Source: Chinchilla lanigera
Taxonomy: Eukaryota; Chordata; Mammalia; Rodentia; Chinchillidae
Length of the DNA: 64,000 nucleotides
Assembly: GCF_000276665.1 (NCBI RefSeq)
Contig: NW_004955473.1
Span: 4,895,357-4,959,356, forward strand
Direction: 5' to 3'
The translations under genes and the position numbers were made by a program. How positions within the stretch are numbered: position 1 is the stretch's first letter; every line of letters starts with the position of its first letter. Positions 21,758 to 34,809 of the stretch are shown here, in pieces. The notes under the pieces were generated by a model, which was not told the origin of the DNA, did not search any database, and saw nothing but the letters and a program-made list of their open reading frames with translations.

Positions 21758-22625
21758 GTAATTATCTGCTTCAGTGTTTTCATGGTGTTGCTTGAGGCGG
21801 TAATACAATCTTGTGGTCCCCACGTGCTCACCCAGGAATTGGGAGCTCCAACTTCTATATATGGCTCTTCTCCAGACTTGTTATCTAGCCTTGAGCAAGT
21901 CACTTCCTCTCTCTGACCCTCAAATACCTCACTCAAGGGTTTTAAGTTCCCAGGAGAAAAATACAGTTAGTGATTTTATTGCTTGCTGTAGTTTTATAGT
22001 TGGTTTCCCTGATGCATTTCATTCATTGGAACTGCTTATAGCCTCTTGGCATTTTTCATTGCAAGTGGCATGAAGAGACTGGGGAGAAAGGTCAAGAATA
22101 CCACAGTCAAAAGAAAGGGAGTGGCTTGCTTCTTAACACTGCTTTGCTTATACAGACTGCTGTAATTTTCCAGCCACTCTTAGGGAATACTTGAGACGCT
22201 TCATTCTGTCCTTTAAATTCTTGGTAGAATGTTTGTCACCCTCAGCACTACTGACATGTTGGTCTGGATAGTTGTGTAGGGGGCTGTCCTGTGCATGGTA
22301 GGATGTTGGAGGCATCCCTGGCCTCTATCCACTAAATGCTGGAAGCACTTCCCTGTGCTGACAGCCAGAAATGTCTCCAGAGATGGCCAGATGTCCTCCT
22401 GGAGCAGAAGGGCACACCCCATCAGTAAAGGACCAGAATGTTATCATGGAGAAGGAAATTCACATTAATAACATAGCAGCTGAAACTAAGCCACTCCAGA
22501 CAGGGAGCTTTTATGTGCAAAAAATCTGTTTACTGTTGTGGAAGATCTAAAGGAAAATATTTCCTAGGATTATTATCCTATGGTCCTTTGGGAAATCTGT
22601 GGGCTAAACTGGTTTGATCCTGCAG
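21758..22625 (+). other. AIFM1: AIFM1 intron 8 with MER5A-like fossil
   Basis: The only nameable content is a MER5A-like hAT fossil in reverse orientation at about 22,225-22,430 ('tgtagggggctgtcctgtgc', 'tctatccactaaatgctgg'). The rest is single-copy intron. Confidence 0.7.
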
Positions 22626-22734
22626 ATTGGAGACTTTAAAGCCTTGGAGAAGATCTCACGGGAAGTCAAGTCGATTACAATTATTGGTGGGGGCTTCCTT
22701 GGTAGCGAACTGGCCTGTGCTCTTGGCAGAAAGG
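22626..22734 (+). CDS. AIFM1: AIFM1 exon 9 (NADH-binding Rossmann motif)
   Basis: Residues 287-322 and one base of 323: [36 protein letters not shown]. The GGGFLGSE loop is the NADH-binding dinucleotide motif; its glutamate corresponds to Glu314. It is 109 nt, acceptor atcctgcag, donor AAGG|gtgagt. KALEK replaces human RSLEK; mouse has RALEK. Confidence 0.97.
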
Positions 22735-22867
22735 GTGAGTATTGAGGAGTGACCTCGGTTTTCCTTCTCTTCTCGTACATCCTACATGTCTGGTGGACTG
22801 TCACAAATTCTAGAGATGTGTTTGGCAAAAGGAGTGGAAGGAGTTCGATTAAGGTTCATAGAGTGCA

Positions 22868-22930
22868 GGGCTGAGGGTGTAGCTCAGTGGCAGCGCTTGG
22901 TTGGATCCCCAGCACCACAATAAAAAAAAG
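22868..22930 (+). repeat. ID-like SINE, shortened
   Basis: 'ggctgagggtgtagctcagt' joined to 'ttggatccccagcaccaca' with the middle missing, then an A tail; the deletion resembles the dID form. Confidence 0.7.
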
Positions 22931-23751
<821 letters not shown>

Positions 23752-24031
23752 TAGCTTTGGGGGGCTCCTTTGGCATAAGCCCTGTTGCCTGGGAGATGAA
23801 CTGTTTTGCCATTCCCCAGTCAGCCGCATTCATCCAGGCATTCTGAATCTGAGGCACCAGATTCCCAGAAATGCTAAAAATGGGCCATGGGCATATGTTT
23901 TCACAGCCCTCCACAGCTGCCTGCGTGTTGATGGTAATGGCTTGGACCCAGGGGAGGCCTCTGGTCAGCTTCTCTATCCTCATGGAGGTTACAGGCCCTT
24001 GCCTCACCTTGGGTCTTGTTTGTCTTTACAG

Positions 24032-24120
24032 AGGGGGTAAAGGTGATGCCCAGTGCGATTGTGCAGTCGGTTGGAGTCAGCGGCGGCAAGTTGCTTATCA
24101 AGCTAAAAGATGGCAGGAAG
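24032..24120 (+). CDS. AIFM1: AIFM1 exon 11 (NADH domain)
   Basis: Completes Glu359 and encodes [29 protein letters not shown] (360-388). It is 89 nt, acceptor gtctttacag, donor AAG|gtgagg. Ser for human Asn in MPSAIV and Gly for Ser in VSGGK are the only changes. Confidence 0.97.
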
Positions 24121-24439
24121 GTGAGGGGAGCACAGTCCACCAGAAGGCCTTCCAGCTCTACCCTCATCGTACTCCTTCATTTGACACCAACAGATACAGT
24201 TTCCTTGGCAGCCACCATTAACCTGTCATAATTATCTGAATTAACTGTCCCTCCCTTAAAACAGATAGATGAGAGCCAGAGCAGGCTCCTGTGGACCGCT
24301 TTCCTTTGGCACTTTCCTGTCTGTATCTCATATTTTTGCATCCTTGCTAGGGTGGCAGGTTTCTTTTTAGGCAGTGTGGGGTCTGTGTATGTGATTGGGG
24401 GTCGGCTGATGAAATGGAACTTAGAATCTGTTTACCAGA

Positions 24440-24735
24440 AGTTAGTTAGGCCATGACTTTTTTTTTTTTTTTTTTTTTGGTTTTTCTCCGGTACCGGGAA
24501 CTGAACTCACGACCTTGCGCTTGCCAGGCAGGCGCTTTTGCGGCTGAGCTAAATCCCCAGCCCCTTGATTTTTTTTTTTTTTTTTTGAGACAGGGTCTCA
24601 CTGTGTAGTTCAGGCTGGCCTCAGAACTCACTGTGTAGCCCAGGCTGGCCTCAAACTTGCCAAGACCCTCCCACCTCAGCCTCCTGAGTGCTGGAATTAC
24701 AGGCATGCGCCGCCACACCCGTTCCCATGATCTTG
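24440..24735 (-). mobile_element. B1-ID tandem, antisense, apparently inserted as one unit
   Basis: On the minus strand a full B1 (24,566-24,722) with an A tail is followed by a full ID (about 24,477-24,565) with its own A tail. Only one imperfect target duplication is visible, around the pair (ccatgactttt at 24,451 and ccatgatcttg at 24,725). It ends about 100 bases before exon 12. Confidence 0.75.
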
Positions 24736-24824
24736 TTAAAGCCCCAGTTCTTAACGGCACGATGCGCACTCGGTAGTGAGAAGTGGAAGCTGTGGTGACT
24801 GACTGAGTTTCTCTTTTGCATTAG

Positions 24825-24992
<168 letters not shown>

Positions 24993-25344
24993 TGATTCAT
25001 TGTCCCCGGCCTGTGAACGGGCCTGCCAGGTGGTGTGCTAAAGCTCATTGACAGCTTAACCAAATAGGGTCAAAGTGTTTGGAGGGCAAGGGAACGAAAT
25101 AGAAACTTGTGAACTGCTGGGTTCAGAAGATCAAATGTGGCGTCATCTGCAAGCCTGTGGAAGATGAGAACAGTGTGCGTGCTGACAGGCACAGAGCTAA
25201 CTTCCTGTTCTGCTGTGGGCAGTAGCCCCAGCATAACCCCTGGCAGACACGTGCACCGCTGTCCAATAGATCCACTGTTCCCATGGCTTCGGAGCGAGTC
25301 CAGGGAATGGAGGACAAAGCAGTTTTCAGACATGTTCCCTGCCA

Positions 25345-25450
25345 CTGCGCATGGTGCTGCGTGCCTGTAATCTCAGCACTCGGGCGGGTCACTATGAGTT
25401 TGAGGCCAGCCTGAACTGCATAGTGAAACCCTCTCTCAAAAAACCAAAAA
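25345..25450 (+). repeat. B1 SINE, shortened
   Basis: Sense copy 380 bases after exon 12; complementary to the antisense B1 just before exon 12. Confidence 0.82.
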
Positions 25451-26119
25451 GAAAATAGAAAGCAAACATGTTCCCTGGAAAGGAAGATCACTCTGTTCAT
25501 TTTCCTCAAGCACTATTTTCAGTTGTTTCTAAAAACCTATTATGACACAAACAAGGCTAGAGTGTGTAGGGACCATGAGATAATTTCCCCATTGCTAGAT
25601 TTTACAAGTATATTGTAGATTTTGCAACTAAGGATATAGCAGCCTTGGAGAAATTTCCCTTTCAAAAATAGCTTTTTTTTTAAAGGTTAAAATGTATTGG
25701 ATTTTTTAACCTCTTACAAAAATTATATATAACACATATGTAATATGTGTTCAGTGTAGGAGGCACAGACAAGAAGGCGAAAGGGGCACAGTCACACGCA
25801 GCAACCGTGAGGGTTTCAGAGTATTTCCTTCCCTTTGTTTTCTTGCACATAAGTTTTTTCTTTGTTTTACGAGATTGTGGTAAGCACGTTATATATAAAT
25901 GTTTGTATTCTGCCCTTTTCACTTAACACTATAAATGTAAGCAGTTTCCATGTTGCTTCAGACTCTGTAAACAGTTTAATGACTATCTAATATTCCATTA
26001 AGTATGTTTCATAGTTTACTTTGTCACTGCTTGCTTATTAGATTTTTAGGTTGCTTTGAGGGAGTCTGAATAGCCATAAAGATGATTAAGGGTTAGAGAG
26101 CTCAAATACCACATCCTGC

Positions 26120-26350
26120 ATGAAGCTGGCCCCCTTCAGCCCTAGCATGTCAGTTTCATCTCAGCAACCCAGACAGCATAATGCTTTTTGTACATAGTAA
26201 GTACTCCATAGATATTTGTTGAACGAGAGGCTGGGGATTTAGCTCGGCGGCACAGCACCTGCTTGGCAAGTGCGAGGTCGTGTGTTCGATTCCCGGTACC
26301 GGAAAAAAAACAAAAACAACAACAAAGAAATCTGTTGAATGAATGAGTGA
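26120..26350 (+). repeat. MIR fossil interrupted by an ID SINE
   Basis: MIR tail 'gtaagtactccatagatatt' is cut by a full ID (about 26,229-26,327) carrying a target duplication (tttgttgaacga / tctgttgaatga). The MIR sequence 'gaatgagtgaatgag' resumes after it. Confidence 0.8.
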
Positions 26351-26639
26351 ATGAGTATGGAATGATGGGAAAAACCTTAGTATTGCCAGGTGAGAGTCAG
26401 TCACACCTAAAAGCTGCTTTTCGCATATAGAAACTCATGGTTATCAAATAGCCTGTTTGCTAAGGGTAGAATGAAGAGAAACGGGTGTACATAAGCTGAC
26501 ACGCAGGAGATTTAGGTTAGTTTTGTGGAGGCATAGAGTTGTTTTGTTTTAAATGGAATTTCAAATGGTTTTTAGTAGTTGAGGTGTGATTCTAACCTTT
26601 AGATGGAAAACATTAATTAGTATTGCAAGGGTTCTTTGA

Positions 26640-26861
<222 letters not shown>

Positions 26862-27383
26862 TAAGAGTTCTGTGCTGTGGGAATGCATTGGGTCAAACTC
26901 AGTATTAAGATCATAACACAGAGTTTTGGTTTGGTCACCTTGTGGGGCAGTTAGCTTCAGACCAATGGGAAAAATTCCATCTCCTGTCCATCTATTCTAC
27001 CGCTAGTGGCCATCTGGTAGAAGTGTCCTGTTCGGCATGAGGTGAGTGGATGAAGATAGCACCACCAGTTTTGCAAACGAGCTCAAGGTTTGAGCTGTAA
27101 TAGGTGGTACCAAAGTGGACTATTAGCAATAGGCAGCAGTATGTTTTAATTTATTCTTTACTGGTAACTCCAGTGAGTCCAGCATACTAGAAAAAAAGAC
27201 AGCCCACTCATGTTGAACCCATAAGATCAGCAATTCAAAGTCAAGATAATTCTTTGCATTAAAAAACGGTTAGCACTAGATAGTCCTAAACACTGGCCTG
27301 GCCCCTATTTGATATCTTTTATTTTATTGATTTGAAAGATAGGATACATAAAAAAAATATATCAAAGGTTCAGAAGCTGAGCC

Positions 27384-27510
27384 AGATGGAGTGGTGCAAG
27401 CCTGTAATCCCAGCACTCTGGGGCTGAGGTAGGAGATAAGTTCAAGACCAGCCTGGGCTACACAGCAAGACTTTATAGAAAAAAAAACAAAAAACAAAAA
27501 CAAAAACAAA
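27384..27510 (+). repeat. B1 SINE, shortened
   Basis: 'ggagtggtgcaagcctgtaa' start, single internal unit, A/C tail. Confidence 0.82.
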
Positions 27511-27663
27511 CAACAGAAGCTTCTAAGTGGTTACTATTGGGGATATTTTCCACTGATGGAAATATATTTCAGGACAGTCACACACACACTTTATGAGTGA
27601 GCAGCAAAGAAATAACAGATGAATCTCAGGGTCAAAACATGTAGAATAGTATAGTTAGAAAAA

Positions 27664-27815
27664 AATGACATGGTGGTGCATGCCTGTAATCCCAGCATTT
27701 GGGAGGCTGAGGCAGGAGGATCGTTGTGAGTTTGAGGCCACCCTGGGCTACAAAGTGAGTTCAAGGGCAGCCTGAACTGTATGGTAAAACCTTGTCTCAA
27801 AAAGACAAAAAAAAG
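27664..27815 (+). repeat. B1 SINE
   Basis: 'gacatggtggtgcatgcctg' to 'ctcaaaaagacaaaaaaaag'; both internal units present. Confidence 0.9.
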
Positions 27816-28031
27816 CAGGAATAAATTTCAGAAAGTTTAGATCACTGTATGGATATGTGATATGTGTGGCAGCTTCTCAAGGAGAAAAAGTCAGCTTGGG
27901 ATAATCCTGCTTTCTCACAGTTGGCCCCAGGTGGCCTAGTGGCATTTGAACAGTTGGTTATTTTTCCTGTTCTATATCCTACGTCTTTTGGCCCGCCTGA
28001 GTGCAGTGTGGAGAGTTGAGAATGCGTGTAG

Positions 28032-29554
<1,523 letters not shown>

Positions 29555-29751
29555 GGACCGGCATCCGCTCAGAGAGTGAGACAGAGTCGGAGGCCTCCGA
29601 AATCACCGTTCCTTCCAGCAGCCCTGCAGTCCCCCAGGCCCCCGGCGAAGGGGAGGACTACGGCAAAGGCGTCGTCTTCTACCTCAGGGACAAAGTGGTG
29701 GTGGGGATCGTGCTGTGGAACATCTTCAACAGAATGCCAATAGCAAGGAAG
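29555..29751 (+). CDS. AIFM1: AIFM1 exon 15 (C-terminal domain, acidic/PEST-like loop)
   Basis: Completes Gly525 and encodes 526-590: [20 protein letters not shown], the proline-rich [40 protein letters not shown] and PIARK. The Ser/Glu then Pro-rich part is the flexible loop specific to AIF's C-terminal domain. Its sequence differs from human only in the Pro-rich section ([15 protein letters not shown] for PSTPAVPQAPVQGED). It is 197 nt, acceptor ggccacag, donor AAG|gtaggt. Confidence 0.97.
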
Positions 29752-30084
29752 GTAGGTGCCCGTCAGTGCGCTTAGAGGAAGACGGGAAGTAGGGGTTGGG
29801 CAGCACTCCTGTAGCTTCCTCAGGTGCCCGGGGGTGCCTCGTCTCCTCCGGTCACATCGTAGACCACAGGTGCGCTCATGGCTCGGAGCACTTCTTTTGG
29901 ACTTGGACTTGGTGGGACGGCCCGGAGACAGACTGCCGGCAGCCTGCGTGTTGGGGTTAGCAGGAAGCTGCCCCCGCGCCTCCGTCCCTGTGTGCGCTGA
30001 GCACTGGCCTGGGCACCGCACCAGGCGGGCTGGGCCTGCGCGCACACGGAGTGTTGTAGAGACCTGTGTTACTGTTTCCCTCAG

Positions 30085-30156
30085 ATCATTAAGGACGGCG
30101 AGCGGCACGAAGACCTCAATGAATTAGCCAAACTCTTCAACATTCACGAAGACTGA
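30085..30156 (+). CDS. AIFM1: AIFM1 exon 16, coding part and stop
   Basis: Encodes the last 23 residues, [23 protein letters not shown], then TGA at 30,154-30,156. Acceptor tttccctcag. Arg for Gln and Leu for Val are the only changes from human. Confidence 0.98.
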   Translation: MIKDGERHEDLNELAKLFNIHED

Positions 30157-30360
30157 CTGCCCACGGGGGACTCACCACGCGGTTCTCCATCCCTGGCAGA
30201 AGGTGGGGTGGGTGAAGGAGCATTTTTTTTATTCAGCAGACTTTCCCTGTGTGTATGAATACAAATGATCGACTTCTCTGTGAATATTTTCAACCATGTA
30301 GGAGAATTCTTAATATTCACATTATGCAATAAAATCCGATTCTTCTAAATTAAATCCTAT
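30157..30360 (+). other. AIFM1: AIFM1 3' untranslated region
   Basis: A short 3' UTR of about 200 bases. It runs from the stop codon to the expected cleavage region 15-30 bases after the poly(A) signal; the exact cleavage base cannot be read from sequence. Confidence 0.85.
30328..30333 (+). terminator. AIFM1: AIFM1 poly(A) signal AATAAA
   Basis: Canonical hexamer in 'gcaataaaatccg', 172 bases after the stop. A GT-rich stretch (gtgctgtgcgt) follows at about 30,387-30,397 as a possible downstream element. No later strong signal precedes the first intergenic SINE. Confidence 0.92.
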
Positions 30361-30799
30361 TCTTTTAAAGGGGACAGCCGAGTGGAGTGCTGTGCGTATC
30401 CCACAGCAAGCACAATGCAGCTACTCCTGAGTATAGTTTTTCTCAGCCACGAGTACATTCCCCACTCCACAGTCTGAACACCTTTCGGTTCCCTGCATTT
30501 CACTTGTGTGCACCTGTGGGGCACTCCCCACTACACTTGACCCTCTCCTCTGCTCTTGGGAGGTTCACTGTCTCTGCGAAGAGGTTTCTGAGCCTTCCCA
30601 ACCTCATCCTTGTTTGTGTGTGTCCCTGCTAGCCCGAGGCCTCCTGGAAGCAGGAAGCGTGCTAGTTAGGTCTTCTTCATGGTTATGCCTCCAGAGTTTA
30701 GCCCAGGCTTCGGGGCAGAGCCTTTTGAATGGAACAAGTGAACAAGCACAGTAGAGTGGGCTTTGTGTGGAACAACTCCAGTTCCAGAACTGAATTCAT

Positions 30800-30813
30800 C
30801 CTACAGGGGGCAG
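30800..30813 (+). promoter_or_regulatory. Candidate CTCF core motif
   Basis: cctacagggggcag fits 12 of 14 positions of the CTCF core (CCASYAGRKGGCRS). It lies about 450 bases after the AIFM1 poly(A) region, in the gap before the next gene. Motif match only. Confidence 0.35.
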
Positions 30814-30826
30814 AAGGAACACATAA

Positions 30827-30935
30827 TGCTGGGCACGGTGACACACACTTGTAATCCCAGCACTTGGAAGGCTGAAGCAGGAGGATCACCATGGGTTCAA
30901 CAAAACCCTGTCTCAAAAAAAAAGAAAGAAAAGAA
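30827..30935 (+). repeat. B1 SINE, shortened
   Basis: First SINE of the intergenic region; the middle of the element is deleted after 'caccatgggttcaa'. Confidence 0.85.
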
Positions 30936-31271
30936 GGAATGAAGGAAAAACAAACAAGAAATGATACATAGTACCGGTAGAACGAAGGGCTGAGGCTGTC
31001 TGCTTCCTGGCCCAACCTGGAGACCAATTGTGTAGGCTCATGACCTGTTGACTACTCTACCTGCCATCCCCTAAACTACAGACCTGCCCTTTCTTTATTC
31101 CTTTGCTCAACAATGTGCTTACAGGTATGCTTCACTTTACAAATGATTTGCTGGGAATACAAATCAAGTTTTTGCAGGTTAACTGATTTGGGGCATTTTA
31201 AATTACTTAACTGTTTTTGGGGGATGTCGTTTTGTTTTGCTTTGGGTGGTTGGTTGGTTTGTTTTGGATTT

Positions 31272-31703
31272 TTGAGACAAGGTCATGCTATGTAGTCCAG
31301 GCTGGCCTTGGACTTGCTATGTAGCCCAGGTTGGCCTCAAACGCATGACAGTCCTCCTGCCTCAGCCTTCCAAGTGCTGGGATTACAGGCCTGCATCACC
31401 AGCAGCAGCAACTATTTTGTTTTTTGAGATAGGGTTTTACTATGTAATCCAGGCTGCCTGAACTTGCAATCCTCCTGCCTCAACCTCCTAATTGCTGAGA
31501 TTATAGTTAGGTGACATGACACCCAGCTCAACTGCATAACTGTCTTCCTGTATTTTCTTTTTTTTGAGACAGGGTCTCACTGTGCAGTTCAGGCTGGCCT
31601 TCAACTCATTATGTAGCCCAGGCTGGCCCTGAACTCCAGCTCATCCTCCTGCCTCGGCCTCCCAAGGGCTGGGATTACAGATGTGCCCCAGTATGCACAG
31701 CTA
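31272..31703 (-). repeat. Three antisense B1 copies in a row
   Basis: Copies at 31,272-31,412, 31,416-31,529 and 31,556-31,703, each with 'gagacaggg'-type start and reversed 5' box. The middle one is shortened and more diverged. Confidence 0.88.
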
Positions 31704-31730
31704 AATTGCTTAACTTTTAAAAATCAAATA

Positions 31731-31815
31731 GGAGCTGGAGTGTACCTCAGGAGTAGAATATATGCTCAAGATGTACAAGGCTCTGGGTTCAATTTCCAGC
31801 ACCAAAAATAAATAT
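31731..31815 (+). repeat. Old ID-like SINE
   Basis: 'gctggagtgtacctcaggag' and 'ctctgggttcaatttccagc' correspond to the ID A and B box regions. Confidence 0.65.
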
Positions 31816-31844
31816 AAACTTAAAATTCAAATCTAGTTTCAGTT

Positions 31845-32095
31845 GCCTGGTGTGGTGGCACACTCCTGTAATCCTAGCACTTGGGAGGCTGAGGCAGGAG
31901 GATTGCCATGAGTTCAAGGCCAGCCTGGGCTACATAGTACAAGACCAGCCTGGACTACACAGCAAGACACTGCCTCAATATATATGTATATGGCCGGGGA
32001 TATAGCTCAGCGGCACAAATGCCTGCCTGGCAAGTGCAAAGTCCTGCGTTCAATTCCCAGTACCCTCCCAAAACCACACACAAATATATATATGT
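31845..32095 (+). repeat. B1 SINE followed by ID SINE
   Basis: B1 31,845-31,978, then a short (TA) stretch and an ID at about 31,991-32,090 ('ggggatatagctcagcggca', 'gcgttcaattcccagtaccc'). Confidence 0.85.
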
Positions 32096-32130
32096 ATGTA
32101 TTATATATATAATATATGTATATATTTTTT
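32078..32130. repeat. (TA)n-rich microsatellite
   Basis: Alternating TA/TG run after the ID tail, nearly all A and T. Confidence 0.85.
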
Positions 32131-32196
32131 CTATTGAGAAGTATTTACTATTTTCAAGAGACCTATTATGAGTCATACTATAAAGAGAAAATTATT

Positions 32197-32350
32197 GCCA
32201 GGTGTGGTGGTACACACCTGTAATGTAGTCCCAGCACTGGGGAGGCTGAGGCAGGAGGATCTCCACAAGTTGGAGGCCAGCCTGGGCTACATAGTGAGTA
32301 CAAGACCAGCCTGAACTACATGGTGAGACCCAGCCCACCTCAAAGAAAGA
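32197..32350 (+). repeat. B1 SINE
   Basis: Sense copy with a 4-base insertion near its 5' box ('gtaatgtagtcccagc'). Confidence 0.88.
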
Positions 32351-32597
32351 AACTCCTGGTATCAGTGAGGAATACCGAAGTACAATAGTATGAGATAGAT
32401 CCGTAGAAAGACGCACACAGTATTGTGTTCATCCTTCATTAACCAGTGCTACTCGATAACTTCCTAAAGCGCTACTTGCTCCATATCCCCTCCCTGTTGA
32501 AGACTACCTGTGACCAACACACCAAGTTGAAAGTGTCTCATAGCACCCCATGATCACAGTCCACCCTGCCTGTCTGACTCCTTTGCTGTCACTTATT

Positions 32598-32943
32598 TTG
32601 GTTTTCTTGAGACAAAAGTCTCACTCTGTAGTTCAGGCTGGCCTTGAACTCCAGGTGTAATCCAGGCTGCAGCTCACAGTGATTGTCCTGTCTCAGCCTC
32701 CCAAATGCTGGGATTACAGATGTATGCCACCATTCCCAGCATCCCAACACTTAATATGTACATACATGCACACATCTTGTTTATTGACACCTTTATTTTG
32801 GTTTTTTGAGCAGGGTCTTACTTTGTGGTTCAGGCTGGACTTGAACTCACTGTGCAACCCAGACTGGCCTCGAACTCATGGTGATCCTCCTGTCTCAGCC
32901 TCCCACGGCTGGAAGTACAGCTGTGCACCACCACACCCGGCTC
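32598..32943 (-). repeat. Two antisense B1 copies
   Basis: 32,598-32,745 and 32,795-32,943, separated by about 50 bases of AT-rich DNA. Confidence 0.88.
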
Positions 32944-33084
32944 CTCCATTTTATCTACCCAAACCCTACTCTTTCAAGGCCCATATCAAACCCTGCTTTG
33001 GTGCATACCAGTTGCATGATTCATCTCTGAACTCCAGTTGCATTTACCTCCTTTGGACTTTTTATGTTTGAAAATTACTTACTT

Positions 33085-33268
33085 TTATTTTGCAGTTCTG
33101 GAGATTGAATTTATGCACTGAGCTATATCCCTAGCCCTTTTTTATTTTGAGACAGGGTCTTGCTAAGTCACAAAGTTGCCCAGGCTGGGCTTCTGCTTGT
33201 GATCCTCCTGCCTCAGCCCCATCCCCCTGAATGCGGGGAATGCAGGCCTGCACCATCATGCCTGGCTT
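33085..33268 (-). repeat. B1-dID composite SINE, antisense
   Basis: 'actgagctatatccctagcc' (ID complement) joins 'gagacagggtcttgctaagt' (B1 complement). Confidence 0.75.
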
Positions 33269-33269
33269 T

Positions 33270-34020
33270 GGGATTTAATCTGAGGACTCACAGCATTTCC
33301 TTAGGATCTGAGGAACAAAAGGCGCCTCTGCCTTCAAAGCTGGGCCAGGAAGAAGCTGCTCTCCTGGTTCAGTACCAGGAGCCTCGCTTGTGTGTCTTTG
33401 GATCTATCAACCCATGTTTCGAGGATAAGGACGTCGGCTCTGTAAATTCAGGCTTGGGGCTACTTCTTCCCGGCCTTGTGGAGACAAGCACAGTCTCCTG
33501 CCTCAGTAAATTCTCCACACCATCCCAGTGGGTTTCCTGTCCACTGGGTGCACAGTTTGACCTTGTGGAGCTGCGGGACTTCACGAGGAATCACAGCGCC
33601 CCAAAAACCCTTGGTCTTGCCAAGGAGCAGTGGGGTGTGCGTAGCCCCTCCGAGACCGCCCGACCTGCTGCAGATAACTGAGGCCACTTTGCCCTGCTTC
33701 CTGGCATCCTGGCCTTCGAGAATCTTCGTCATATCCCCACAAAACAGATGCGGGTCTTCACCAGAAAGGGGTTTCACAACTACTGGATGCCGTCTGGCCC
33801 AGGCGCTTCCTCTTACCTGCCAGGGAGCCTGGGTGGCTCATTCCACGGCAGGGCACAGGCAGCGGGATCTCAGACGCCACAGCCAGTGGGGCCGAGAGAT
33901 GCACAGCTGGAGGCTGTGAGAAATCCCCTTGCAGTGAAAGCCCCGGAAACACCCCCGTCAGTTTTCCCTGCAGCGTGCCGAGCCTCACCTTCCCCTCAAA
34001 TGTGGGCCTTCCTGGCTCTA
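33270..34020. other. Single-copy intergenic stretch, no gene recognised
   Basis: GC-rich and free of named repeats. Several overlapping frames longer than 90 codons exist on both strands, none with a recognisable domain, splice pattern or start context. Confidence 0.5.
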
Positions 34021-34024
34021 GTTA

Positions 34025-34115
34025 TTTTACATTTTTATTAATATTTATTAGTTATACATATAAATGGGGTTCAGTGTGTTATTTTCATACGTGCACACAG
34101 CATGTAGTGATCAAA
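34025..34115. repeat. L1 3' UTR-like fragment
   Basis: 'aaatggggttcagtgtgtta' and 'gcatgtagtgatcaaatcc' are typical of L1 3' regions. A related piece ('tatggggtgccatgtgttgt') is at about 34,620-34,705. Confidence 0.5.
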
Positions 34116-34127
34116 TCCAACCTCCTA

Positions 34128-34272
34128 GCTGGGTGTGGTGGCACACACCTATAATCCCAGCACCTGGGGGGCTAAGGTAAGAGGGTCACTTGAGTTCGAG
34201 GCCACCCTGGGCCATATAGTGCATTCAAGGCCATCCTGAAGTACATAGTGAGACCCTGTCTCAAAAACAACA
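34128..34272 (+). repeat. B1 SINE
   Basis: Sense copy, moderately diverged, tail 'aaaaacaacaacc'. Confidence 0.88.
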
Positions 34273-34314
34273 ACCAATCCAACCCCCCACCCCCATCCAC
34301 ACATCCTTGCCAAT

Positions 34315-34452
34315 CTAGTAATTGCTATTCTTTTTTTTTTTTTTTTTTTTTTGGTTTTTCTCTGGTAGCGGGAACCGAACTCACGACCTTGCGCTTGCCA
34401 GGCAGGCACTTTGCCGCTGAGCTAAATCCCAAGCCCTAGTAATTGCTATTCT
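34315..34452 (-). mobile_element. ID SINE, antisense, perfect 17-bp target duplication
   Basis: Flanks ctagtaattgctattct at 34,315-34,331 and 34,436-34,452 are identical; near-consensus body with a long T tract. Confidence 0.95.
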
Positions 34453-34519
34453 ATTTTCAAGCCAACGTTTTTTAGCTTCCACACATGAAAGAGAAGGGGC
34501 TAATTGTTCTTTTTTTAAA

Positions 34520-34805
34520 AAAATAAGTTTGTTTGTTTTGGTACCAGGAATCGAACTCAGGGCCTTGTGTTTGCCAGGCAGGTGCTGTGCCACTGAGCTA
34601 TATACTCCCGGCCCGAAGTTTGTTTTTTATTACACAAAGACATAAAATTCTACATGTCTATGGGGTGCCATGTGTTGTTTTTCACACATGTATACTTTGC
34701 GTAATGTTCAGATTGAAGTTTCTGGGGGAGTGCTGGGGATGGAACCCCAAGCCTTGTGCGTGCTGAGCACATGCTTGACCTCTGAACTACTTCCTCCCCC
34801 AGCCC
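34520..34805 (-). repeat. Two antisense ID-type SINEs
   Basis: One at about 34,531-34,615 ('aatcgaactcagggccttgt', 'gagctatatactcccggccc') and an older one at about 34,722-34,804 ('gatggaaccccaagccttgt'). Confidence 0.78.
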
Positions 34806-34809
34806 TAGC

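Noticed and set aside
33160..33681. 173-codon frame (+)
   Set aside because: It begins inside an antisense B1-dID SINE and the remainder resembles no protein; it is competed by frames of similar length on both strands.
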